64,000 nt of DNA. Source: Simplicispira metamorpha. Lineage in GTDB: Bacteria; Pseudomonadota; Gammaproteobacteria; Burkholderiales; Burkholderiaceae_C. Below, piece by piece: positions 1 to 8,352 of the stretch (the first letter of the stretch is position 1; each line of letters begins with the position of its first letter). The stretch is from NCBI RefSeq assembly GCF_004341365.1, contig NZ_SLXH01000002.1, positions 62,001 to 126,000 on the forward strand, written 5' to 3'. The translations under genes and the position numbers were made by a program. The notes under the pieces are model-generated. The model ran no database searches. It saw only the letters and a program-made list of their open reading frames with translations, and was not told the origin of the DNA.

Positions 1-108
1 CGGCTCGCCGTTGAGCATGAACGTGAGGTACTGCGTCTGCTCTTGCAGACGGGCGGAGTGTTCCGCCAGCGCCACTGACTTGGCCGTGGCCGGGACGACT
101 TGGTTCAT
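1..108 (-). CDS. cheW: CheW-like chemotaxis coupling protein (N-terminal fragment, cut by window edge)
   Basis: Only the first 36 codons are in the window; the gene continues to the left of position 1. The ATG is at 106-108 on the minus strand. After a helical, Gln/Ala-rich leader the peptide reaches QYLTFMLNGEP, which matches the first beta strand of CheW (typically YLTF.L..E.YG). CheW couples chemoreceptors to the CheA kinase at the inner membrane. It follows the chemoreceptor gene by only 11 bases on the same strand, as expected for the last visible member of the chemosensory operon. The family call rests on a short stretch plus context, so a CheW-domain variant cannot be excluded. Confidence 0.78.
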   Translation of the reverse strand, partial: MNQVVPATAKSVALAEHSARLQEQTQYLTFMLNGEP

Positions 109-119
109 GGCGGGTTCTT

Positions 120-2762
120 TCAGAATTTGGTGAACTTGGACTCGTCAATGTCCGTGTCACTGCCGTCCAGGGCTGCCGACGAACCCAGGCCCATTGATTC
201 CATGAACGCCTTGGGTGTGCCACCACTGGAGGCTTTGCGCGCAGCGGGCTTGTAGGACTGCTGTGCGGCCTTGCGGGCGTTGCTGTTGGCCGATGGCTTG
301 TGGCCGCTGGTTCCTGCCCCGTGGCCAGCGCCGTCAATCTTGAAGAACGCCATGGTCTGCTGCAGCTGCTCGACCTGGCTGCTCATTTCTTCGGCGGTGG
401 CGGCCAGTTCTTCGGAACTGGAGGCATTTTGCTGTGTGGTCTGGCTCAGCTGGCTGATGGCCGAGTTGATCTGACCGGCGCCCGAGGACTGCTCTTCCGA
501 GGCGGCGGTGATTTCCTGCACCAGGTCAGATGTCTTTTTGATGCTGGGCACGATCTCGTCGAGCAGCTTGCCAGCTTTTTCGGCCAGATCGACGCTCGAG
601 CCTGCAACCTCGCCGATCTCCTGCGCCGCCACCTGGCTGCGTTCGGCCAGCTTGCGCACCTCGGCGGCCACCACGGCAAAGCCCTTGCCATGCTCGCCCG
701 CGCGCGCTGCCTCGATGGCCGCGTTCAGGGCCAGCAGGTTGGTCTGGTAGGCAATGTCGTCAATGATGCCGATCTTCTTGGCAATCTGCTTCATTGCTGC
801 CACCGTGGCCGCCACCGACTCGCCGCCCTCGGTGGCCTGCTTGGCCGCCTGGCTGGCCATGCCGTCGGTGATCTTGGCGTTTTCGGTGTTTTGCGAGATG
901 GAGGACGTCATCTGCTCGATGGACGCGCTGGTCTCTTCCACGCTGGCTGCTTGCTCGCTGGAGGCCTGCGACAGCGATTGCGCTGTGGCGCTGACTTGCT
1001 CGGAGGCGCTGGAGAGGGCTTCGGCGGCCACCAGCACCTCGGTGATCACGCTGGCCATTTTGCTGACGGCGTTGTTGACCATGGTGCTGAGTTCGCGCAG
1101 ATCGCCTTGGTAGTTGCCGTTGACGTCGAGCGTCAGGTCACCGCGTGCCACAGCGCCCATGACGGTGCGCACTTCGTTGACGGGAATGACGACCGATTCA
1201 AGGGTGGCGTTGATGCCTTGGATGACCTTGCGGAAGTCCCCGTGGTGCTTGGCTGCATCGGCGCGCACCGAGAGCTTGCCCTCCACCGTGGCTTGCGAGA
1301 GCAGGTTGGCATCGGCCACCAGGGCCGTGACGGCCTGGATCACATCGCGCAGGCTCTTGGCCAGTACATCGTTGTCCGAGCGCACCTTGACCGAGACCGA
1401 CAAGTCACCCTTCGAGATGGACTGCGCCGCTGCCGATTGCTGGTTGGTCGCCTCAATGCAGGCATTGAGGTTGTTCTTCAGCGTGTTGAAGTCGCCGTTG
1501 TAGGAGTCGGTGATCTGCTTGGGGATATCGCCAATGGCAATCAGCTCGACGTACTTGGCGGCCACGTTGAGCGGGCCAATGACCGCGTCCAGCGTGTCGT
1601 TGACACCCTGCACGATTTTGCGGAAATCGCCCTGGTGCTTGGCGGCGTCGGCACGGGTGGCCAGCTTGCCCTCGACGGCAGCCTTGGACAGCATGCTGGC
1701 GTCTGCCACCAGTGCATTGACGGCGTCGATGCAGGTGTTGAGGTTGTTCTTCAGCGTGTTGAAATCGCCGTTGTAGGTGTCGGTGATTTTGGCGGGAATG
1801 GCGCCGCGCGAGATGTCGTCCACGTACTTGGCGGCCACGTTGAGCGGGCCAATGACCGCGTCCAGCGTGTCGTTGACGCCCTGCACGATCTTGCGGAAAT
1901 CGCCCTGGTGCTTGGCAGCATCGGCGCGGGTGGCCAGCTTGCCTTCGACGGCAGCCTTGGACAGCACGCCCGCGTCCGAGATCATGGCTTGCACCGCCGA
2001 TTGCATGGAGCGCAGCGACTGGGCCAGTTTGCCGATTTCGTCGTTCTGGTTCAGCGCCAGCGTATTGCCGAAATTACCGGCGGCCATTTCATTGGCGTGC
2101 TCCATGAGCTGGTGAGTGGGGGCTGTGATGCTGCGGGTGATCAGCCAGCCCAGTGCGGCACTCAGCGCCGCGGCCAACACCGTCAGTACCAGCAGCAGGC
2201 GTTCTGCGTCACTAGCCAGCTCTTCTGCTGCCTTGCCCCGTGCCTGGATCAAGGCAGTTTGGCCTTCTACCAGGGCCTGGACGGCACCGATGTAGCTGGC
2301 TTGGCTCTTGCGCAGGGTGCCAGACAACATGCTGGCTGCTTCTTCGCGTTGGCCTGCCTTGATCAGGTTGATGTACTGCCCCATGTCCTGCACGTAGTTC
2401 ACACGGACATCCTTGACCTTTTGCAGGCTGGCTTTGCCGACATCGGTGGTGATCATTTGCTCCAGTTTGGCAATGCCTTCGGAGATGATGCGGCTTTGTT
2501 CTGGCAGACGATCCAGTTCTTTCTGGATTTCAGCCTCCTTGAAAATGTAGAGGTTGCGCAACACCCGCGCATTCACATTGATGGCATCCACAACGTCGTT
2601 GGCCACTACCGTTTTGGGGAAATCCTGCTGCACCAGCGACCGGATGTCGCCGTTGATCTGGTTGATCCGGGACATGCCAATGCCGGCCACAATGATCAGC
2701 AAGACCAGCGTGGCGCAGAAGCCGATGGCCAGCCGGACTCCAATCTTCATGTTCTTGAACAT
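120..2762 (-). CDS. Methyl-accepting chemotaxis protein with tandem HAMP-type modules
   Basis: An 880-residue transmembrane chemoreceptor. Residues 11-30 form TM1, about 33-185 a helical periplasmic sensor of the four-helix-bundle type, 188-208 TM2, and 209-262 a first HAMP. About 265-560 is a run of HAMP-like linker modules in which the segment [10 protein letters not shown] recurs at about 266 and 357 and, diverged, at 487. The signalling hairpin has its tip near 664-705 (motif [20 protein letters not shown]). The last five residues, KFTKF, fit the x-aromatic-x-x-aromatic pentapeptide that tethers CheR/CheB in some receptors. It lies between cheA and cheW, so it probably feeds this CheA. 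The sensor ligand is unknown. The two central modules are almost identical in DNA, suggesting recent duplication or gene conversion. Confidence 0.93.
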   Translation of the reverse strand: MFKNMKIGVRLAIGFCATLVLLIIVAGIGMSRINQINGDIRSLVQQDFPKTVVANDVVDAINVNARVLRNLYIFKEAEIQKELDRLPEQSRIISEGIAKLEQMITTDVGKASLQKVKDVRVNYVQDMGQYINLIKAGQREEAASMLSGTLRKSQASYIGAVQALVEGQTALIQARGKAAEELASDAERLLLVLTVLAAALSAALGWLITRSITAPTHQLMEHANEMAAGNFGNTLALNQNDEIGKLAQSLRSMQSAVQAMISDAGVLSKAAVEGKLATRADAAKHQGDFRKIVQGVNDTLDAVIGPLNVAAKYVDDISRGAIPAKITDTYNGDFNTLKNNLNTCIDAVNALVADASMLSKAAVEGKLATRADAAKHQGDFRKIVQGVNDTLDAVIGPLNVAAKYVELIAIGDIPKQITDSYNGDFNTLKNNLNACIEATNQQSAAAQSISKGDLSVSVKVRSDNDVLAKSLRDVIQAVTALVADANLLSQATVEGKLSVRADAAKHHGDFRKVIQGINATLESVVIPVNEVRTVMGAVARGDLTLDVNGNYQGDLRELSTMVNNAVSKMASVITEVLVAAEALSSASEQVSATAQSLSQASSEQAASVEETSASIEQMTSSISQNTENAKITDGMASQAAKQATEGGESVAATVAAMKQIAKKIGIIDDIAYQTNLLALNAAIEAARAGEHGKGFAVVAAEVRKLAERSQVAAQEIGEVAGSSVDLAEKAGKLLDEIVPSIKKTSDLVQEITAASEEQSSGAGQINSAISQLSQTTQQNASSSEELAATAEEMSSQVEQLQQTMAFFKIDGAGHGAGTSGHKPSANSNARKAAQQSYKPAARKASSGGTPKAFMESMGLGSSAALDGSDTDIDESKFTKF
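1422..1967 (-). repeat. Two tandem 273-bp coding repeats in the chemoreceptor (HAMP-linker modules)
   Basis: The unit encodes residues 266-356 and 357-447. The stretch starting with gtacttggcggcc at 1551 reappears at 1824, exactly 273 bp away, and both copies then run about 145 bp with only a few silent or conservative differences. The second halves of the units diverge more. A third, clearly older copy begins near residue 487, after an extra HAMP-like insert. Confidence 0.9.
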
Positions 2763-2820
2763 ATTGATCTCTTTCTAAAAAATTGGTTGAACAGCGTCTT
2801 GCCAGGGTCACTGAAATGGT

Positions 2821-4995
2821 TCAGGCCAATGCCAGGGTTTCGCCCGTTTTGTTGCCTGCAAAGCCTTGGGCCGCCTGTTGTATCAAGGCGGGTACGTCCA
2901 GAATCAGGGCGACTTCGCCGCTGCCCAGAATGGTGGAGCCACTGATGCACTTGGCTTGGTTGAACAGCTTGCCCAAGGGTTTGATCACGGTCTGGAACTC
3001 GCCCAGCAGCGTGTCCACCACCAGCCCGGCTTTTTGCCCGGCGTGCTTGAGCACCACAATGTTTTCGCGCCGCTTGAGCGGCTGCGTGATGCCGAACAGC
3101 TCGCGCAGCCGGATGAAGGGCAGCACCTCGCCGCGCAGGTTGGTGTAGTTGTGACCGGGTTCGGCAGAAAAAGCCACGCATTCCTCGATCATGTCCAGCG
3201 GAATGGCAAACACCGAGGTATCGACTTCGACCAGAAAGCCATCAATGATGGCCAGCGTCAGCGGCAGGCGCACGGTGACGGTGGTGCCCTTGCCCTCGGT
3301 GCTGTTGATGCTGACGCTGCCGCGCAGCGCCGTAATGTTGCGCTTGACCACGTCCAGCCCCACGCCCCGGCCCGACAGGTTGGAGACTTTCTCTGCAGTG
3401 GAAAAACCCGGCTCGAAGATCAGCCCATACACCTCGCTGTCGCTCAGGTGGTGCCCTGGCTCGACCAGGCCGCGCTCGATGGCCTTGGCCAGGATGCGGT
3501 CGCGTTTGAGACCGCCGCCGTCGTCTTCCACCGTGATGACGATACTGCCCGAGTCATGGAAGGCATTGAGCTTGAGCAGGCCCTTGGCGGGCTTGCCCCG
3601 CTCGGCACGCACTGCGGCGGACTCGATGCCGTGGTCCAGCGAGTTGCGCACCAGGTGCATCAGCGGGTCGCCAATTTTTTCGACCACCGTTTTGTCCAGC
3701 TCGGTGTCCTCGCCGTTGATGACCAGGGCAATGTCCTTGCCCAGGTCGCGTGACATGTCGTGCACCACGCGCTGAAAGCGGCCAAAGGTGGCGCCAATCT
3801 TGACCATGCGCAGTTGCAGGGCACTGTCGCGCACTTCTTCCACCAGCCCGGAGAGTTTGGAAGTGTGCTCCTGCAAGTCGGCCATGTTGGCGCGCCGGGC
3901 GATCAGGTTGACGCCTGCGCCGACGATGATCAGCTCGCCCACCAGGTTGATGAGCTGGTCGAGCTTGTCGGCATCGATGCGCACCGAGCGGCTTTCCTGC
4001 GCGTGCAGCTCCTTGACCTGCGTTTGCTTTTTGATGGCGGCATCCACCACTTCGGGGTGGACGGCGCGCTGCTCGACCAGCACGGTGCCGATCAGGGGTG
4101 TCGGCGTGGTTTTTTCCTGAATGTTCAGGGCCTCGTCCAGCTCTTTCTGGGTCAGGGCGCCGCAGCGCACCATCATTTCGCCAATGCGCACCGAGACTTC
4201 GTGCTGCTCTTGCTGGATGTGTTGTATGTAGTCGCTGGTGCGGCTGTGGGGCGGCAGGATGCGCACTTCGCAGTCGTCGTGGACAAACTCGAAAGCGTTT
4301 TCGATGGCGGCCTTGGTGGCACTGCTTTCCAGCTCTATTTCGTAGCCGAGGTAACAGGCCTCGGGGTCCATGTCCTGGGGCTCGGGCAGTTTCTCGGACA
4401 GCACCAGCACCTCTTCAATGCGCCCGAGGGTGCCCAGGAAGCGGATGAACGACAGCGGATCCATGCCGTTGCGCAGCACTTCGGGGCCAAAACGCAGTGA
4501 AATGTGCCAGTGGTCTTGTGCCGCACCGCTGCCAGGCATGCGCTGGGTGGCGTCTGCGGGTGCCGCCGCTGCACTGGCCGATAGCCCCGAAGGCACTGCC
4601 GCTTGTCCCAGGTGTGCGCGCAGTTGCTCCAGCAGCGGCTCGCCTTGCGCGGTCAGCGCAGGGTTTTCGGCGGTGTCGCCAGCGGCAATGGCGTCAATCA
4701 GGGTGCCAATGTGGTCGCCGCATGACAGCAGCAAGGCGATGAGGCTGTCGCTGATGCCAATACGGCCATCGCGCACCCGGTCCAGCACGCTTTCGGTGAC
4801 GTGGGTAAAGGCCACCACATGGTCGAGGCTGAACAGTCCGGAAGAGCCCTTGATGGTGTGCGCCGTGCGAAAGATGGCGTTGATCAGCTCTGTTTTTTCT
4901 TCTGCCTGCTCCAGGGCCAGCAGCGCGTTCTCCATGTCTTGCAGCAGCTCGCGGCTTTCGACAATGAAGGTTTGCAGGGCTTCGTCAAGGTTCAT
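2821..4995 (-). CDS. cheA: Chemotaxis histidine kinase CheA with an MshEN-like insert
   Basis: A 724-residue histidine kinase that phosphorylates CheY-type regulators. P1/Hpt lies at 1-105 with the phospho-acceptor His46 in RTAHTIKGSSG. A P2-like region covers about 160-250. Residues 270-324 hold two 24-residue motifs of MshEN type (RIG...G...L...L..Q, then LIG...Q). P3 dimerisation is about 335-400. The ATPase has its N box at HLVRNSLDHG (447-456), its G1 box at DDGGG (491-495) and a GRGVGLDVV box near 542-550. A CheW-like domain ends the protein (585-720). All catalytic boxes look intact. A Shine-Dalgarno-like AAAGG precedes the ATG. The gene sits between the STAS gene and the poly-HAMP receptor. 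The MshEN-like piece is not part of textbook CheA and could bind c-di-GMP; that is inference. Confidence 0.95.
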   Translation of the reverse strand: MNLDEALQTFIVESRELLQDMENALLALEQAEEKTELINAIFRTAHTIKGSSGLFSLDHVVAFTHVTESVLDRVRDGRIGISDSLIALLLSCGDHIGTLIDAIAAGDTAENPALTAQGEPLLEQLRAHLGQAAVPSGLSASAAAAPADATQRMPGSGAAQDHWHISLRFGPEVLRNGMDPLSFIRFLGTLGRIEEVLVLSEKLPEPQDMDPEACYLGYEIELESSATKAAIENAFEFVHDDCEVRILPPHSRTSDYIQHIQQEQHEVSVRIGEMMVRCGALTQKELDEALNIQEKTTPTPLIGTVLVEQRAVHPEVVDAAIKKQTQVKELHAQESRSVRIDADKLDQLINLVGELIIVGAGVNLIARRANMADLQEHTSKLSGLVEEVRDSALQLRMVKIGATFGRFQRVVHDMSRDLGKDIALVINGEDTELDKTVVEKIGDPLMHLVRNSLDHGIESAAVRAERGKPAKGLLKLNAFHDSGSIVITVEDDGGGLKRDRILAKAIERGLVEPGHHLSDSEVYGLIFEPGFSTAEKVSNLSGRGVGLDVVKRNITALRGSVSINSTEGKGTTVTVRLPLTLAIIDGFLVEVDTSVFAIPLDMIEECVAFSAEPGHNYTNLRGEVLPFIRLRELFGITQPLKRRENIVVLKHAGQKAGLVVDTLLGEFQTVIKPLGKLFNQAKCISGSTILGSGEVALILDVPALIQQAAQGFAGNKTGETLALA

Positions 4996-5024
4996 GGAAC
5001 ACCTTTGGGGACAGAGGGCGGTGC

Positions 5025-5351
5025 TCAGGCACGGGCGGCGCCCAAGGGCTGGGGAATCACCAGGTCGTCCCCAAAATAGGCGGCGAGGTGGAGCAAGTCA
5101 AACACCTCCAGCACCGCCGCGCTGTGGCCCACCAGCCGCAGCTGGCCTTGCTGCTTTTGCGCGGTGCGTTTGGCCAGCATCAGCAGTTGCACGCCAGCGG
5201 TGTCCAGTTCGGTCACGGCCGACAAATTGACCTCCAGCGTGGTGTGGGGCTGCAAGGGCTCCAGCAGCGCCCGCTTGAGCTCCTCGGCCCGGTAAATGGT
5301 TATTTCACCTTCGATGCGCAAGGGGGCATCGGACGCGGCAGGGGTGGTCAT
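5025..5351 (-). CDS. STAS-domain protein
   Basis: A 108-residue single STAS domain of the type found in anti-sigma-factor antagonists and MlaB. The fold signature is LRIEGEITIYRAEEL at the N-terminus and LDTAGVQLLMLA at 49-60. At the loop where classical antagonists carry a phosphorylatable Ser (DSSG), this protein has Asp50-Thr51-Ala52-Gly53. It may therefore be a non-phosphorylated scaffold or adaptor, although Thr51 cannot be ruled out as an acceptor. It lies 29 bp upstream of cheA and 19 bp downstream of the cheY-like gene on the same strand, so it is almost certainly co-transcribed. Its partner is unknown; no serine kinase or phosphatase of the Rsb type is visible. Confidence 0.88.
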   Translation of the reverse strand: MTTPAASDAPLRIEGEITIYRAEELKRALLEPLQPHTTLEVNLSAVTELDTAGVQLLMLAKRTAQKQQGQLRLVGHSAAVLEVFDLLHLAAYFGDDLVIPQPLGAARA

Positions 5352-5370
5352 GGGCGTAACGGCAGATCAA

Positions 5371-5739
5371 TCAAGGCAGGCACAGCTTTTGCACAGCGCC
5401 CAGCATTTGCTCGGGCTTGAAGGGCTTGACCACCCAGGCTTTGGCGCCTGCGGCCTGGCCTTCGCGCTTTTTGGATTCATCGGACTCGGTGGTCAGCATG
5501 ATGATCGGCGTGAACCGGTAGCTGGGCATTTGCTTGACGTTCTTGACGAAGGTGATGCCGTCCATGACGGGCATGTTCACGTCACTGATGATCAGGTGTA
5601 CCTTTTGGCCCGTGAGTTTGCCAATGGCGTCCTTGCCGTCCTGGGCTTCGATTACCTCGTAGCCAGCACGGCGCAAGGCAATGCCAACCACCATGCGGAT
5701 AGAGGCTGAATCGTCCACCACCATGATTGTTTTAGCCAT
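5371..5739 (-). CDS. cheY: CheY-like single-domain response regulator
   Basis: A 122-residue receiver domain with no output domain. The acidic pair is Asp9-Asp10, the phospho-acceptor is Asp53 (ISDVNMP), the switch threonines are T83/T84 (MLTTES), and the conserved Lys is K105 (VVKPF), with Trp102 where E. coli CheY has Tyr106. I chose the ATG at 5737-5739 because MAKTIMVVDD is the normal receiver start; a longer in-frame opening runs back into the upstream gene and has no receiver-like sequence. The likely phospho-donor is the CheA at 2821-4995. The gene upstream, 8 bp away, encodes a receptor-like protein carrying a CheZ-type phosphatase motif. Confidence 0.93.
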   Translation of the reverse strand: MAKTIMVVDDSASIRMVVGIALRRAGYEVIEAQDGKDAIGKLTGQKVHLIISDVNMPVMDGITFVKNVKQMPSYRFTPIIMLTTESDESKKREGQAAGAKAWVVKPFKPEQMLGAVQKLCLP

Positions 5740-5747
5740 CTGCCGTC

Positions 5748-6953
5748 CTAAAAGAAAGTAATGCCATCGTCCGCTTCGGGCGCTGGGCGGGTGGGGGGTG
5801 GGGCGGTGCCTTGGTGGCTGGGCGCCTTGGCCACCGCGAGCGGTGTTTTTCTGTCGTGGGCCAAGTGCTGGTCTTTCATGACATACGACTTGCGCATTTC
5901 GGCCAGAAAACCCTCTGCATCCAATGGCTCCAGGTGGCCTGTGGCAAGGCACTCCTGCTCGTGCTTTTCAAAGTACGCCGGGATGTGGGTGATGTTGCTT
6001 TCCACCTGGGTCAGTATTTGGCTGACCCGGTCTTGGAACTGCAAGTTCAGCAAGACATCGCCAATATCGGCGTGAATGGCCATGCTTTCGTTTTTCAGCA
6101 AGTCGGTGGACGTTTGCAACCCGGAGGTGATGCTCCTGAAGTTGTCCATCACGCTGACGATGCGCTCTTGCGAGGTGCGCAGCGAGTCGTCTTCCTGGCG
6201 CACGGACGCCTGGGCGGCGCTGCAGGTGCTGGTGATGGCCTCGCTGATGACGGCCACCATCTGGGCGATGCGCCGACCGGTTTCACCGGACTGCTGCGAC
6301 AGCATGCGAAATTCTTTGGCCACCACCGCAAAGCCCCGGCCATGCTCGCCCGAGCGTGCGGCCTCAATGGCGGCATTGAGCGCCAGCAGATTGGTTTGCG
6401 AGGCAATTTTGGCCACATCGGTGGCCATGTCTTCGAGTTGTTTGGTGAACTGGTTGAGCGACTCCACCTTGTCCAGCATGGCAGCCATGCTGGTCATGGC
6501 CGCTGTTTGCGAGGAGAGCACCTGGGTCAGCTCATCCTGGCTGCGCTGGAACACCGACACCAGGTCTTGCCCCTCGGTAGAGGCCGTGGCCTGGCCCGCC
6601 GTATCGACGGTATGTTCCAGGCGTTGCACTATCTCGCTGAAGCGTTCGGTCAATGCCGTGATGCCGCTTTCCATCTGTTGGCGCGAGTTGCCAATGTGGC
6701 CGACCCAGACGGGGGTGACTTTTTCGCCAAATTGCCTTTGCCCTGCCAGAAACTCTTCGAGGTGGGAGTGCAGGTTGCGGTTTTTTCGCAGGGTGGCACG
6801 CCAGCCCGAAAAGGCCCCCAATGCCACCAGCACGGTGGCCAGCGTGGCCGATGTGGCGGTGACGCCGCCAGCCACAAGCACAGCCACGCTGCCCAGGGCA
6901 CCCACGCCTGTGGGTGACCAAAAGGTGACACTGTTCCAGTCGGAGCTGTTCAA
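5748..6953 (-). CDS. MCP-like signalling protein with a CheZ-type FQDxxxQ motif
   Basis: A 401-residue protein without a periplasmic sensor. Residues about 17-50 are a hydrophobic hairpin (one or two membrane segments). About 100-290 is a coiled-coil receptor-type hairpin whose tip reads [23 protein letters not shown] (185-207, interrupted tip motif of MCPs). At 304-312 comes LQFQDRVSQ, which matches the catalytic FQDxxxQ of CheZ (E. coli D143 and Q147) at D308 and Q312. The protein ends in a Pro-rich linker and an acidic-aromatic tail, EADDGITFF, reminiscent of the CheY-binding tail of CheZ. It is the first gene of the operon, directly ahead of cheY. The receptor-like part is certain; phosphatase activity is inference. 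Confidence 0.87.
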   Translation of the reverse strand: MNSSDWNSVTFWSPTGVGALGSVAVLVAGGVTATSATLATVLVALGAFSGWRATLRKNRNLHSHLEEFLAGQRQFGEKVTPVWVGHIGNSRQQMESGITALTERFSEIVQRLEHTVDTAGQATASTEGQDLVSVFQRSQDELTQVLSSQTAAMTSMAAMLDKVESLNQFTKQLEDMATDVAKIASQTNLLALNAAIEAARSGEHGRGFAVVAKEFRMLSQQSGETGRRIAQMVAVISEAITSTCSAAQASVRQEDDSLRTSQERIVSVMDNFRSITSGLQTSTDLLKNESMAIHADIGDVLLNLQFQDRVSQILTQVESNITHIPAYFEKHEQECLATGHLEPLDAEGFLAEMRKSYVMKDQHLAHDRKTPLAVAKAPSHQGTAPPPTRPAPEADDGITFF

Positions 6954-7264
6954 AGCGTTGGCTCCTGTGCGGACGGGCCAGGCCCATGGGGGGAAAACAG
7001 GGGTGTATTCATGGGGGCATAAAAGCCATGCGCATGGCGTGAATATCAGGGGGAAAGCAGCTTCTGTAACGTTTGGAATCGTATCAGTTTCGCCATGGGT
7101 TTCCAGGCCCTGGGGACGGGCGGCACAAAGCGCATGTGGGGCTGGGTCTGGCCGCCCGGGCGCTTGGCACCGTGGCGGGTATTGCAGCGGTTAATGATTT
7201 GGAATAAAAAGTGCCTTGAAGGCAATGACGGTGGGCGCAATTAGCTATTAAAAAAATAGCAAAA
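6954..7264. other. 311-bp intergenic region upstream of the chemosensory operon
   Basis: No convincing gene is present. The right-hand end (7202-7260) is one copy of the dispersed repeat. The remainder must carry the promoter of the operon that starts at 6953, but I could not pick a convincing -35/-10 pair or a flagellar sigma-28 box. Confidence 0.6.
7202..7260 (-). repeat. Dispersed double-hairpin repeat, copy A
   Basis: Read on the minus strand it begins GCTATTTTTTTAATAGC, continues with TAATTGCGCCC, and ends with CTTCAAGGCAC followed by a T run. It lies between the stop of the AEC gene and the start of the MCP-like gene, both on the minus strand. Its left half is nearly the same as copy H and its right half resembles copy E. 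Confidence 0.8.
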
Positions 7265-8170
7265 TCAGCGCAGCACACCCAGCGCCAATGTCAGGCTGGC
7301 CATGCCCAGCAGCGTTGACAGCGTGACCAGGCCCGCTACATACGGGCCGTTGTAGCCCATGCGTGCGGCCAGCACGTAGCAACTCGAGGCGGTGGGCAAG
7401 GCCGAGAATGCCAGCAGCACCGTGGTTTGCACGGCCTCCAGACCCAGCAGCCGTGCCATGGCCCAGGCCACCAGCGGTTGCAACAGATGGCGAATGCCCA
7501 GCACCGATGCCGACAGCAGCTTGCTGCGCGTGAGCAGCCCGAACTGCATGCCTGCACCCGCTGCCATCAGCCCCAGCGCCAGAGAGGCGGCACTGATGCG
7601 GCCAATGGTGGGCTCTGCCCAGGCCGGAATCCGAAAACCCAGCAAGTTGGCCACCAGCCCTGTGGCCGTGGCCAGAATCAGCGGGTTGCGCAGCAGCTCA
7701 CGGGCAAAGCTGTGCTGGCCCTGGCGTGCCATGGGCCAGACAGCGGCCACGTTGAACAGCGGCACACAGACGCCAATCAGCACCGCAATCAGCAGCAGGC
7801 CCTGGCTGCCTGCCAGGCGCTCGGCCAGCGCCAGGCCAATGAAGGAGTTGAAGCGGAATGCCACCTGGGCGCTGGCCGCATGGTCGCGCGCGTCGATATG
7901 CCGACCCAGCCAGGGCAGGTGGGGCAGGGCATAGGCCAGCGCGATACCGCACACCCCCGACGCCAGCCCGGCCACCATCAGGCCGGAGGCCATGCCCAGG
8001 TCGATGGGGCTTTTGACGATGGACTGGAACAGCAGCACCGGGAAAAGCAGGTAATACACCAGGCTCTCGACGGGTTGCCAGACGGAGCGGTTGAGTGCTG
8101 TGTAGCGGCAGATCAGGTAGCCGCACAGAATCAGGGAGAAATCCGGAAAAAGAAGTTGGGCGTAATTCAC
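7265..8170 (-). CDS. AEC (auxin efflux carrier) family transporter
   Basis: A 301-residue, very hydrophobic protein with about ten predicted membrane segments in two five-helix halves, the usual AEC layout, and close to the normal length (about 310). The N-terminus FPDFSLILCGYLICRY and the late motif FSALPTASSCYVLA are typical of the family. AEC proteins export or exchange small organic acids such as malate or malonate; the substrate here cannot be read. The start is a GTG at 8168-8170 with no strong ribosome binding site visible. It is divergent from the tctC-type gene, 182 bp apart, which hints at a shared carboxylate theme, but this is weak evidence. Confidence 0.85.
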   Translation of the reverse strand: MNYAQLLFPDFSLILCGYLICRYTALNRSVWQPVESLVYYLLFPVLLFQSIVKSPIDLGMASGLMVAGLASGVCGIALAYALPHLPWLGRHIDARDHAASAQVAFRFNSFIGLALAERLAGSQGLLLIAVLIGVCVPLFNVAAVWPMARQGQHSFARELLRNPLILATATGLVANLLGFRIPAWAEPTIGRISAASLALGLMAAGAGMQFGLLTRSKLLSASVLGIRHLLQPLVAWAMARLLGLEAVQTTVLLAFSALPTASSCYVLAARMGYNGPYVAGLVTLSTLLGMASLTLALGVLR

Positions 8171-8352
8171 GGGTGCAGGATGCAGAGCGGTGTTGGCGGG
8201 GCAGCACCAGTGGGTGGTTCATGTTTTTAGGGGGCAGTGGCCGCGTTCAGGGTTTGTCCTGAGCTTGCAGCACCCCAAAAGGATCGGTCTGGCGCAGGTC
8301 TGCACGTAGTATCGACGGCGGTTTCTTGTTACTTTTTCAGGAGTGTTTGCCC

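Noticed and set aside
300-2945. An 881-codon open frame opposite the poly-HAMP receptor gene
   Set aside because: It is the antisense shadow of a GC-rich, repetitive gene. Its translation is His/Gly/Leu/Gln-rich with no recognisable domain. The same applies to long antisense frames at 29718-31709, 31745-34249, 34253-35767, 45860-48157 and 58592-60871.
8326-8352. An upstream start for the TctC-type gene
   Set aside because: It would put nine extra residues before a good signal peptide. The AGGAG at 8339-8343 serves the ATG at 8353.
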